A DNA stretch of 7,286 nucleotides from Candidatus Puniceispirillum sp. (GCA_018668795.1 JABJBD010000069.1:1-7286); one strand, 5' to 3'. Shown: positions 1 through 6,335, counted from the first letter of the stretch. Program-made: numbers and translations. Notes: generated by a model from the sequence alone, not told the origin.

Positions 1-9
1 ATAGATGTC

Positions 10-555
10 CTAGTCACTTTCTAAATCACGTTGCATATAAACGACGTCAACCATCCTGTTGAATTTATACCCGATTTTTTGTGCCGTACCAATGTGTATG
101 AAGCCAAGTGCCTTATGCAGATTTATTGATCCGTGATTATCGGAACCACCAATTACGGCCATCATCTGTTTATATCCAAGGCGCTGGGCGTGATCGATTA
201 TTGAGGCCAGTAAAGCCTTGCCAATGCCCTTGCTCAAATGATCTGGATGCACATAGATGCTGTCTTCGACCGTATGGTTATAAGCTACACGTGGTTTATG
301 AGGTCCAGCATAGGCAAATCCCATAATATGATCGTCAGCATTGACAGCGACCAATGTCGGATAATGTTTGATCTGTAATTGAGTGAACCGAGACGTCATG
401 TCTTCGATAGAGGGGGCAATGGTCTCAAAGCTAGCGGTGCTGGTTTCTACGTGATGTCCATAAATAGCTGTAACGTCTGCCATATCATCAATAGACAAAG
501 CACGAATATTGCCAATATGATTTCGCGAGCCAGAAATTACAGATTTATCAGACAT
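10..555 (-). CDS. GNAT family N-acetyltransferase, PAT/MnaT-like
   Basis: This is a cytoplasmic acetyl-CoA-dependent N-acetyltransferase resembling phosphinothricin/methionine-sulfone acetyltransferases, which acetylate the amino group of small amino-acid analogues. Numbered from the ATG at 555 (181 aa), the visible marks are ASFET near 41-45, the TVEDSIYV strand at about 95-102 containing the family's usual acidic residue, the acetyl-CoA loop HLSKGIGKALL at about 106-116 (a Q/RxxGxG/A variant with S at the first position), AVIGGSDNHGS near 133-143, and HKALGF at 147-152. The C-terminal YKFNRMVDVVYMQRDL is typical of the PAT group. Length is normal apart from about 16 residues before the usual domain start. 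The frame also stays open to a TTG at 579 (189 aa). I prefer the ATG at 555, although neither start has a clear Shine-Dalgarno. It is divergent from the tRNA-Arg gene. Family confidence is high; the substrate is unknown and detoxification is only one possibility. Confidence 0.88.
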   Translation of the reverse strand: MSDKSVISGSRNHIGNIRALSIDDMADVTAIYGHHVETSTASFETIAPSIEDMTSRFTQLQIKHYPTLVAVNADDHIMGFAYAGPHKPRVAYNHTVEDSIYVHPDHLSKGIGKALLASIIDHAQRLGYKQMMAVIGGSDNHGSINLHKALGFIHIGTAQKIGYKFNRMVDVVYMQRDLESD

Positions 556-573
556 TGAAAGATCATATATACT
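545..573 (+). promoter_or_regulatory. Candidate sigma70-type promoter for tRNA-Arg
   Basis: TTATCA (545-550, 4/6 to TTGACA) and TATACT (568-573, 5/6 to TATAAT) are separated by 17 bp. Transcription would start near 580, about 30 nt before the mature tRNA 5' end. The elements overlap the start region of the divergent acetyltransferase gene. This was found by eye in AT-rich DNA, so it remains a candidate. Confidence 0.35.
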
Positions 574-611
574 GGACAAGTGACGGTAAAGATCGTTATG
601 ACAGCCTCAGT

Positions 612-688
612 GGTTCCGTAGCTCAACTGGATAGAGCAGCTCACTTCTAATGAGCAGGTTGGGGGTTCGAGTCCTCCCGGAATCGCCA
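612..688 (+). tRNA. tRNA-Arg, anticodon UCU, CCA encoded
   Basis: The full cloverleaf can be folded. The acceptor stem 612-618 (GGTTCCG) pairs with 678-684 (CGGAATC, one G-U), with discriminator G685 and encoded CCA at 686-688. The D stem is GCTC 621-624 with GAGC 634-637, the loop carrying GG. The anticodon stem is 639-643 (GCTCA) with 651-655 (TGAGC), and the loop CTTCTAA at 644-650 places TCT at 646-648. The variable loop is 5 nt. The T stem is 661-665 with 673-677 (one G-U), and the T loop TTCGAGT is at 666-672. The anticodon UCU decodes AGA (and AGG by wobble) as arginine. No duplicated 3' end is visible in the window, so there is no sign that it serves as an integration site here. Confidence 0.97.
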
Positions 689-718
689 TTTTTGGGATGT
701 ATGCGTTCATATATTTGA

Positions 719-1666
719 ATGCGGGTTTTACCATTTACTGATCGTTTCTTTATGCTTCATCTCGTAACGCACCCTGATTATGATATTCCCCTAGCCGAGG
801 GGCATCGGTTTCCAGCCAGCAAGTTTACCCGTCTAATAAGCCATCTTGAATCTGCAGGCGTTCTGTCAGAATTCACCCAGGTAAATCCAACCCCAGCCAG
901 CGTTGCGGCTGTTTCAAGCATTCATGATCCGGACTACGTCACTTCAATCAGTAATGGTACGATTGCGTCAGATGCTCTGCGTGTACTTGGCTTTGAATGG
1001 AGTGAGGCTTTGGCGAGACGTTCTTTTCTGGCTCCCAATGGCACGTTGATGACGGCGAAGTTGGCGCTTGAACATGGGCTTGCATGTCATGCTGCCGGTG
1101 GTACGCATCACGCGCATTATGGCCATGGGGCTGGTTTTTGTGTGTTTAATGACATTGCTTTTGCCGCGGTCAATTTACTAGATGAGCCGGATATAAATCG
1201 GGTGCTGATACTTGATTGCGATGTGCATCAAGGTGATGGCACCGCGCGGATGCTGACGCATGAGGAACGAGCCGTAACCGTATCATTGCATTGCGCTAGA
1301 AATTATCCTGCGCGTAAGGCAATAAGTGACTTTGATGTCGAGCTTGACTCTGGCCTCGATAATGACGGTTACCTTGCTATCCTTGGTGATACATTGTCAA
1401 AACTGGCAAACATTATGCGCCCAGATATTGTCATTTATGATGCGGGCGTTGATGTCCATATAGATGACCGACTTGGCTATCTTAATATTACTGATGATGG
1501 TCTGCGCGCCAGAGACGATATGGTTCTGAAACATTTTCTGTCACAAGATATTCCTGTGGCCACGGTCATAGGCGGTGGTTATGACAAGGATGAAGCCGCA
1601 CTTATGAACCGCCATGCGCATATTTTCAAAGCAAGCGTTGATGCCTATGCGCGATATTGCTGTTAG
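719..1666 (+). CDS. Histone deacetylase family protein (zinc-dependent amidohydrolase, class II-like)
   Basis: This is a zinc-dependent deacetylase of the arginase/deacetylase fold; bacterial members remove acetyl groups from lysines, polyamines or other small amides. In the 315-aa reading the N-terminal HPDYDIPLAEGHRFP (18-32) is the usual opening of the family. The catalytic His pair is in GGTHHAH (H130, H131), followed by GHGAGFCVFND (135-145). Zinc ligands are D168 and H170 in DCDVHQGDG and D245 in DAGVDVH. The transition-state tyrosine is Y288 in GGGY. All key residues are present, so it should be active. The ATG at 719 gives the longest reading. The in-frame ATG at 752 (M12, MLHLVTHPDY) coincides with where relatives begin and is equally credible; neither has a Shine-Dalgarno. 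The gene lies 30 nt after the tRNA and converges on the dehydrogenase gene. Alternatives are an AcuC-like protein or an acetylpolyamine amidohydrolase; the substrate cannot be read from the sequence. Confidence 0.92.
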   Translation: MRVLPFTDRFFMLHLVTHPDYDIPLAEGHRFPASKFTRLISHLESAGVLSEFTQVNPTPASVAAVSSIHDPDYVTSISNGTIASDALRVLGFEWSEALARRSFLAPNGTLMTAKLALEHGLACHAAGGTHHAHYGHGAGFCVFNDIAFAAVNLLDEPDINRVLILDCDVHQGDGTARMLTHEERAVTVSLHCARNYPARKAISDFDVELDSGLDNDGYLAILGDTLSKLANIMRPDIVIYDAGVDVHIDDRLGYLNITDDGLRARDDMVLKHFLSQDIPVATVIGGGYDKDEAALMNRHAHIFKASVDAYARYCC

Positions 1667-1689
1667 CCGAAATGCTTTTAGCACTATGT

Positions 1690-1720
1690 CAGTTCGTCTG
1701 GTCAGATGCCCAACGAACTG
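1690..1720. terminator. Hairpin between convergent genes, possible bidirectional terminator
   Basis: CAGTTCGT (1690-1697) pairs perfectly with ACGAACTG (1713-1720). After one bulged C (1698), TGG (1699-1701) pairs with CCA (1710-1712), leaving an 8-nt loop. The loop carries the minus-strand TGA stop of the dehydrogenase gene (1702-1704), and the right arm lies inside its last codons. No T-run follows on either strand, so this is at best a non-canonical terminator for one or both converging genes. Confidence 0.4.
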
Positions 1721-3102
1721 TAGCTAGAAGACACACGCTGAACAGCAATTTTCATGGCTGCTGTGCGTAAATCAGGGATTTCAGGATTGGCATTCCATTC
1801 AGCGCTGATGTCTATATAGGCTTGCCGCATTGTATCTTCCAGGCCAGAGCGCACCAGATCAAGCTCGGTCGCTCCTGTCAGGGCACGATCACGCAAATCA
1901 TCAGGAAAAGGCTTGCCAGTCATCATTTCAACACCGCTGATAATGGCATTAAAATGGTTTTCGCTTTGCCGACGCTGCAGGCGACCAAACCGAATACGTG
2001 TCAGATTTTTGATCCATTCAAAGTAGCTAACCGTGACACCGCCAGCATTTGCATATAGATCAGGAATTACAACGATGCCGCGGTCACGGATTATGGCATC
2101 GCCTTTGGCAGAAATGGGACCATTTGCGGCCTCAATAATCAGGGGCGTTTTTATATTCGGGGCATTATCCTCGGTAATCACAAGTTCCATTGCCGCAGGT
2201 ATCAGGATATCAGCATCAGCTTCCAGCATCTCAATGCCACTTTTTACGAAGCCGTCAAAGCCCTCAACAGTCCCATTTTTCATGATATGAGCGCGCAACG
2301 CCGTAATATCGATACCGTTTTCATTGACGATGGCACCGCCACGTTCCAGAACATGGGTAATCAATGCACCGTCTTCCGTACTTAGAAACAAGGCGGCGTG
2401 ATAACCAACATTACCAAGACCCTGGATGATGATGCGTTTGCCTTTGAGATTACCGGATAGGCCAGTCTTTTCAACATCGATTTTATGGCGGAAAAACTCT
2501 TGCAAGCCATATTGAACACCGCGGCCAGTTGCCTCGGTGCGGCCAGCTATACCACCCTTGCCAGCCGGTTTACCCGTAACGCAGGCCCAGGCATGTAAAT
2601 CAGTGGGATTGAGGCGCTTATATTCATCAGCCATCCACGCCATTTCACGTTCACCAGTTCCAACATCAGGAGCCGGGACATTCTGTGACGGGTGGATAAG
2701 ATCACGTTTAGCCAGCTCCTGAGTAAAGCGCCGGGTGATGCGTTCAAGTTCTGTTTCATTCCAGTCGGACGGATTTATGATTAAGCCGCCCTTTGAACCG
2801 CCAAATGGTATTTCCATGAGAGCGCATTTATATGTCATGAGGGAAGCTAGTGCCTCGACTTCTTCCTGTGACACATGTTCGTTAAATCGAATGCCGCCTT
2901 TTACTGGTTCAAAATGTTCAGAATGCACTGAACGATATCCGGTGAAAGTATGAAGCGATCCACGCAAACGGACGCCAAATCGGACTACATAAGTGGAATT
3001 GGTTATCATTATTTTATGGGCCAATCCATCATCCAAATCCAGAAATGACGCTGCCTTTTTAAAATTATCCTCGATGGATCTAAGAAATTCATTGTCACTC
3101 AT
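1702..3102 (-). CDS. Glu/Leu/Phe/Val dehydrogenase family protein, probable glutamate dehydrogenase
   Basis: This cytoplasmic enzyme catalyses NAD(P)-dependent reversible oxidative deamination, most likely of glutamate to 2-oxoglutarate and ammonium. The 466-aa length is normal for the hexameric family. The substrate domain (about 30-190) has PVKGGIRF (K68), the catalytic-lysine motif GGSKGGL (K104) and APDVGTG with D146. The nucleotide domain (about 190-350) begins with TEATGRGV (189-196) and has the Rossmann loop QGLGNVG (227-233). The C-terminal part carries AANGP (325-329) and GGVTVSYFEW (354-363). E253 near the end of the second Rossmann strand hints at NAD preference, but only weakly. 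The segment RFGVRLRGSLHTFTGYRSVH resembles alphaproteobacterial members. The start at 3102 is supported by an AGGT Shine-Dalgarno at 3111-3114, 8 nt upstream. The gene is separated from the upstream co-directional BCCT gene by a strong hairpin, so it probably has its own promoter. A leucine/valine/phenylalanine dehydrogenase is the alternative. Confidence 0.93.
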   Translation of the reverse strand: MSDNEFLRSIEDNFKKAASFLDLDDGLAHKIMITNSTYVVRFGVRLRGSLHTFTGYRSVHSEHFEPVKGGIRFNEHVSQEEVEALASLMTYKCALMEIPFGGSKGGLIINPSDWNETELERITRRFTQELAKRDLIHPSQNVPAPDVGTGEREMAWMADEYKRLNPTDLHAWACVTGKPAGKGGIAGRTEATGRGVQYGLQEFFRHKIDVEKTGLSGNLKGKRIIIQGLGNVGYHAALFLSTEDGALITHVLERGGAIVNENGIDITALRAHIMKNGTVEGFDGFVKSGIEMLEADADILIPAAMELVITEDNAPNIKTPLIIEAANGPISAKGDAIIRDRGIVVIPDLYANAGGVTVSYFEWIKNLTRIRFGRLQRRQSENHFNAIISGVEMMTGKPFPDDLRDRALTGATELDLVRSGLEDTMRQAYIDISAEWNANPEIPDLRTAAMKIAVQRVSSSYSSLGI

Positions 3103-3166
3103 AATAGTCTACCTGTTTAGATGATGTTGAACGATAAGATGTACAAACAGCAACCGTTTCATCAGA

Positions 3167-3181
3167 ACATGACATGACATG
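3167..3181. repeat. Short tandem repeat (ACATG)x3
   Basis: Three perfect tandem copies of ACATG lie in the leader or promoter region of the dehydrogenase gene, 65-79 bp upstream of its ATG. They could be a chance array or a site of copy-number variation. I saw no regulator consensus in it. Confidence 0.5.
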
Positions 3182-3208
3182 AGTTAGAAAACAATTTACC
3201 TTTTCAAC

Positions 3209-3255
3209 AAGCAAACAGTCCCAGAATTATGACGTTCTTCTGGGACTGTTTGCTT
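3209..3255 (-). terminator. Perfect 18-bp inverted repeat downstream of the BCCT gene, probable terminator
   Basis: AAGCAAACAGTCCCAGAA (3209-3226) is the exact reverse complement of 3238-3255, with an 11-nt loop (3227-3237). It begins 32 nt beyond the BCCT stop codon and would form a very stable hairpin at the 3' end of that transcript. On the minus strand the distal arm ends in TGTTTGCTTG, which is U-rich, but there is no clean T-run after the stem. It separates the BCCT gene from the dehydrogenase gene 106 bp further on. A role as an mRNA-stabilising 3' hairpin or an operator-like dyad is also possible. Confidence 0.6.
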
Positions 3256-3287
3256 TAGTTGGATTACAAGCATAATGCGTGAATGCG

Positions 3288-4919
3288 TTATTCTTTGGCT
3301 TTTAAATTTTCACGCATAGCATCTCTGATGAGCGCCTTAAGCAAGGAAATGCCCATCAAAGCCATCACAAAGGAAAATGGCAAGGCACCAATGATCATCG
3401 CTGTGTTGATGGCTGACAAACCACCTGCCAGAAGCAAAACGGCGATAACCAGTGTTAATGCTGCACCCCATGTAATGATATGGACATTGCCTTTTTGTGA
3501 GGCATCACCCCCGGCGGCAATCGTATTAATGATCAAAACAGCCGAGTCCGCCGATGTAACGAGAAAGGTCAGTAGCAAAACAACAATCACAACGGACATT
3601 GCTGTTGCCAGTGCAGGTGAAAGCATAATGTTTATCATCTCAAATAACTGTGATGAAATGCCTGCTTCCATGATTTGGCCACCAGCAATCCCTCTGAGTT
3701 CGAGATCAATGGCTGTACCACCGACAAAGGTAAACCATACAAAACACATTGTAGCAGGGACGATCATGGCACCTAGCACATATTCGCGAATGCTTCTGCC
3801 CCGGGATATGCGTGCCAGAAACAACCCAACAAAAGGCGCAAAGGCGATCCACCATGCCCAATAAAAGATAGTCCATCCACCTTGCCAATCAGCAAGTTTC
3901 TGGCTCACTTCGCTACCGTCATTGCTCCAGACTTCTAGCGACATGCGCGGAAAGGCAAGAAGATAGTCATAAAGACCCAGGAAAAAGGATTTAAACACAA
4001 ATAATGTTGATCCGAACAAAATGAAGAACAGCAGAATAAACAAGGACAGACCCATATTTATGTTGGAGAGCCATTTAATGCCGCGACCAACGCCCGACAT
4101 CGCAGACAGAGTCGATGCCCCCATCACAACAAGCAGTGACAAAATCATGGCGGTTTTGGTTGGTGCCCCTTCGGCATTCATCATCCACGTCGCACCAGTA
4201 ATGTTGAACATACCCGATGAAAATTGAGACACACCGTAACCAATTGTGACGGAAACGCCCAATATCGTTGCGATAACTGAAACAATATCTACAGCATGAC
4301 CAAGTGGCCCAGACAGTTTTTTGCCAAGCAATGGGGTTAAACCAGAACGTATGGTCAGTGGCAGACCACGTGAATAGCTGAAAAAGGCAAGAGCAAGGCC
4401 CACCAAGGCATAGCACGCCCATGCAGACAGCCCCCAATGAAGAAATGACCATTGGAAAGCTGGCCTTACATTTTCAGCCGTTACGGCCGCAACTGTGCCA
4501 CGGATTATATCGGGATTGTTGGAAAAGTGGTAGATCGGTTCAGCCGTTGCATAGGTCAGCATACCGATGCCAATGCCAGCGCCGAACATCATTGAAAACC
4601 ATGAAAAACGCGAAAATTCAGGTTTTTCGTTAGGCTTGCCAAGATGAATTGAACCAGTACGTGGCCATAATGCCAGAATGAAGCAGACGACAACATAGAA
4701 CGCCACAACATACATATACCAGTGACCAAAATGTGCGAGTAGAAAACCGTTGAACTGGCTTAAGAGTACGCCTGCTTGTTCAGAAAAAACGGCAGCCCAT
4801 AAAATTAAAGCACCGATGAGAGTTTTAGAACCAATCGTAACGGCACGGTTAAAGCCTTGGTAAAAACCAAAATCAGCTTTATTAATAGGAAGATCGGTCA
4901 GGGGAGGGTGAATAGACAT
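3288..4919 (-). CDS. BCCT family betaine/choline/carnitine-type transporter
   Basis: This is an inner-membrane secondary carrier of the betaine/choline/carnitine transporter family (LeuT fold, 12 TM helices), usually importing quaternary ammonium or sulfonium osmolytes such as glycine betaine, choline, carnitine or DMSP with Na+ or H+. The 543-aa protein shows the glycine-rich helix GAGIGIGMLTYATAEP (113-128), the aromatic-rich segment FQWSFLHWGLSAWACY (155-170), the family signature WTIFYWAWW (349-357) followed by PFVGLFLARISRGR (362-375), and TSADSA (455-460) in a late helix. Hydrophobic segments run from about 30 to 525 with short polar tails, and no regulatory C-terminal extension is present. 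The ATG at 4919 has a strong AGGAG Shine-Dalgarno (4926-4930) 6 nt away. Two dyads lie 48-79 bp upstream. The gene is divergent from aapJ, and an 18-bp hairpin follows the stop. The substrate cannot be decided from sequence alone. Confidence 0.94.
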   Translation of the reverse strand: MSIHPPLTDLPINKADFGFYQGFNRAVTIGSKTLIGALILWAAVFSEQAGVLLSQFNGFLLAHFGHWYMYVVAFYVVVCFILALWPRTGSIHLGKPNEKPEFSRFSWFSMMFGAGIGIGMLTYATAEPIYHFSNNPDIIRGTVAAVTAENVRPAFQWSFLHWGLSAWACYALVGLALAFFSYSRGLPLTIRSGLTPLLGKKLSGPLGHAVDIVSVIATILGVSVTIGYGVSQFSSGMFNITGATWMMNAEGAPTKTAMILSLLVVMGASTLSAMSGVGRGIKWLSNINMGLSLFILLFFILFGSTLFVFKSFFLGLYDYLLAFPRMSLEVWSNDGSEVSQKLADWQGGWTIFYWAWWIAFAPFVGLFLARISRGRSIREYVLGAMIVPATMCFVWFTFVGGTAIDLELRGIAGGQIMEAGISSQLFEMINIMLSPALATAMSVVIVVLLLTFLVTSADSAVLIINTIAAGGDASQKGNVHIITWGAALTLVIAVLLLAGGLSAINTAMIIGALPFSFVMALMGISLLKALIRDAMRENLKAKE

Positions 4920-4966
4920 TTATTTCTCCTAGCGAGTGAATTGAGGAAAAACTGTCTTGATTACCT

Positions 4967-4998
4967 TTGACTTAGTTCAAGCTAGTCATAATTTTGAC
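4967..4998. promoter_or_regulatory. Two adjacent dyads, candidate operator for the BCCT gene
   Basis: TTGACTTAGTTCAA (4967-4980) has TTGA/TCAA arms around a 6-nt centre and matches the FNR/Crp-superfamily consensus TTGAT-N4-ATCAA at 8 of 10 defined bases. Five bases further, GTCATAATTTTGAC (4985-4998) is a 14-bp palindrome with a single mismatched pair. They lie 48-79 bp upstream of the BCCT ATG and about 300 bp upstream of aapJ, which fits control of the carrier gene. Which regulator binds is not shown. Confidence 0.35.
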
Positions 4999-5072
4999 AT
5001 AAGAGCAAGAATTGTTTGCATGATTTTAGCGGCTATATAAAGAATCGTGTTTAATGCGATGGCAACAATCGA

Positions 5073-5109
5073 TAAAATTAATATTACGCTAAAATTAATT
5101 AAATTTAAT
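5073..5109. repeat. AT-rich direct repeats with a 12-bp palindrome
   Basis: TAAAATTAAT occurs at 5073-5082 and again at 5090-5099, a 17-bp period. TAAATTTAAT follows at 5100-5109, and ATTAAATTTAAT (5098-5109) is a perfect 12-bp palindrome. The block could be a binding site for a bending protein or repressor, or an UP-like element. It could also be chance in AT-rich DNA. Confidence 0.35.
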
Positions 5110-5127
5110 GCACATGCCCCTAACCAA

Positions 5128-5157
5128 TGCTCAGAAACAATTTAGAGCAAAATTTTT
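5128..5157 (+). terminator. Weak hairpin followed by a T-run within the intergenic region
   Basis: TGCTC (5128-5132) pairs with GAGCA (5145-5149) around a 12-nt loop that can add three inner A-T pairs. The run ATTTTT follows at 5152-5157. With the upstream promoter-like pair at 5012-5041 it could close an RNA of about 110 nt or attenuate a long aapJ leader. The stem is short, so this is a low-confidence call. Confidence 0.2.
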
Positions 5158-5298
5158 ATTATGTTTGTTTCAGCATCAGGTAAAAAATTGACTTTACACT
5201 TTCCTTATAGTTTCGATTCAGTATAAGTATAGCAATGTTCGTAGATGGTTCAAATTCATCACGAATACAAACAATAAACTTAAGCAGGGAACAAACTC

Positions 5299-6315
5299 AT
5301 GAAAAAGTTTTATTTTGCATTTGCTGGTCTTGCGGCTGCTGCTCTCGTTAGTACAGCACAGGCTGGTACGCTAGAAGACGTTAAGTCTCGTGACGAAGTG
5401 AAATGTGTATTTAGCACCGGTCTGGCCGGGTTCGCTTTTCCAGATGACAAAGGTAACTGGACTGGTTTCGACGTAGATTTCTGTCGTGCCACAGCTGCTG
5501 CTGTCCTTGGTGACGCACAAAAGATCGGTCCTGTACCGGCAACAACTCAGAACCGTTTTACCGTATTGAATGCGGGTGAAGCTGATGTTCTGTGGCGTAA
5601 CACAACAATCACATTCAGCCGTGACGTTGGCGTTAAGCTTACATTCCTGGGCGTCAACTATTACGACGGTCAAGGTTTTATGGCTAAGAAGTCATTGGGG
5701 ATTAATTCTGCTCTTGAGCTTGATGGTGCATCTGTATGTATCCAGACAGGAACAACAACTGAGCTGAACCTTGCTGACTATTTCCGTTCTAACAACATGA
5801 CCTATGAAGCTGTTCCAGTTGCTGACTCAGCTGAAGCACGTGAATGCTATTCTTCTGGTCGTGGTGACGTTCTGACAACTGATGCGTCTGCACTGTCTTC
5901 ACAGCGCGCTGCAATGGAAAATCCAGACGATCACATGGTTCTGCCTGAGATTATCTCTAAAGAGCCGCTTGGACCAGCAGTACGTCAGGGTGACGACGAG
6001 TGGGCCGATATTGTTCGTTGGGTTCTGTATGCAACAATCACAGCTGAAGAGCTGGGCATTACACAGGCTAACGTTAACACAATCGGTAGCACAACCAACA
6101 ACCCTGAAATCAAGCGTTTCCTGGGTCTTGAAGCCAACCTTGGACCAGAACTTGGTCTGAGTGCTGACTGGGCAAAGAACATCATTGCTCAGGTTGGTAA
6201 CTATGGCGAAATCTTTGAGCGCAACATCGGTGTGAACACACCACTAGGTATTGGCCGTGGTGTTAATGCACTATGGACAGGTGGTGGTCTTCAGTACTCA
6301 CCACCGTTCCGCTAG
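5299..6315 (+). CDS. aapJ: General L-amino acid ABC transporter, periplasmic substrate-binding protein
   Basis: This is the periplasmic binding component of the Aap/Bzt-type ABC importer for polar and acidic L-amino acids (ABC family 3 binding proteins). The 338-aa length is as expected. Residues 1-22 form a signal peptide (KK, a hydrophobic Ala/Leu core, and STAQA before G23). Family landmarks are GNWTGFDVDFCRA (52-64), a variant of the RNTT segment (VLWRNTTITFSRD, 97-109), VNYYDGQGFM (119-128), IQTGTTTELNLADYF (148-162), KEPLGPAVRQGDDEW (221-235) and the C-terminal GVNALWTGGGLQYSPPFR. Cysteines at 36, 62, 147 and 183 could form disulfides. The ATG at 5299 is supported by AGGGA at 5286-5290, 8 nt upstream. 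Codon use is strongly biased (Arg only CGT/CGC, Asn mostly AAC), unlike the neighbouring deacetylase gene, which suggests high expression. A strong terminator follows, then aapQ. Confidence 0.95.
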   Translation: MKKFYFAFAGLAAAALVSTAQAGTLEDVKSRDEVKCVFSTGLAGFAFPDDKGNWTGFDVDFCRATAAAVLGDAQKIGPVPATTQNRFTVLNAGEADVLWRNTTITFSRDVGVKLTFLGVNYYDGQGFMAKKSLGINSALELDGASVCIQTGTTTELNLADYFRSNNMTYEAVPVADSAEARECYSSGRGDVLTTDASALSSQRAAMENPDDHMVLPEIISKEPLGPAVRQGDDEWADIVRWVLYATITAEELGITQANVNTIGSTTNNPEIKRFLGLEANLGPELGLSADWAKNIIAQVGNYGEIFERNIGVNTPLGIGRGVNALWTGGGLQYSPPFR

Positions 6316-6335
6316 GATCTGGATATAAGAATAAG

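Larger units (their letters stand above)
4920..5298. other. 379-bp AT-rich divergent intergenic region between the BCCT gene and aapJ
   Basis: This region must contain the promoters of both divergent genes. It holds the BCCT Shine-Dalgarno (4926-4930), two dyads (4967-4998), short AT-rich direct repeats with a palindrome (5073-5109), a weak hairpin plus T-run (5128-5157), and the aapJ Shine-Dalgarno AGGGA (5286-5290). Promoter-like pieces on the plus strand are TTGTTT/TATAAA (5012-5017 and 5036-5041, 18-bp spacer) and, nearer to aapJ, TTGACT (5188-5193) and TATAAG (5222-5227). The last two are 28 bp apart, too far to be one standard promoter. I found no convincing sigma54 site, riboswitch or protein-coding frame. 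Confidence 0.6.

Noticed and set aside
612..718. tRNA-Arg as an integration site for a mobile element
   Set aside because: No integrase gene and no repeat of the tRNA 3' end were seen in the window; the gene next to it is an ordinary metabolic enzyme.
537..734. 65-aa minus-strand reading frame across the tRNA
   Set aside because: Its GGLEPPTCSLE stretch is the well-known false protein from antisense translation of a tRNA gene; the tRNA-Arg cloverleaf at 612-688 explains it.
3283..3864. 193-aa plus-strand frame opposite the BCCT gene
   Set aside because: It is fully antisense to the transporter's conserved C-terminal half, has low-complexity composition and no recognisable domain. It is a shadow of the real gene.
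4075..4452. 125-aa minus-strand frame within the BCCT gene
   Set aside because: It is an out-of-frame reading rich in Cys and Trp inside an intact, recognisable transporter frame. I see no frameshift in the real gene.
5188..5227. TTGACT and TATAAG as a single aapJ promoter
   Set aside because: The spacer would be 28 bp, far from the 16-18 bp required, so the two boxes cannot form one sigma70 promoter.
5371..5673. 100-aa minus-strand frame opposite aapJ
   Set aside because: It is antisense to conserved aapJ sequence, with no start signal or domain. Such shadows are expected in codon-biased genes.
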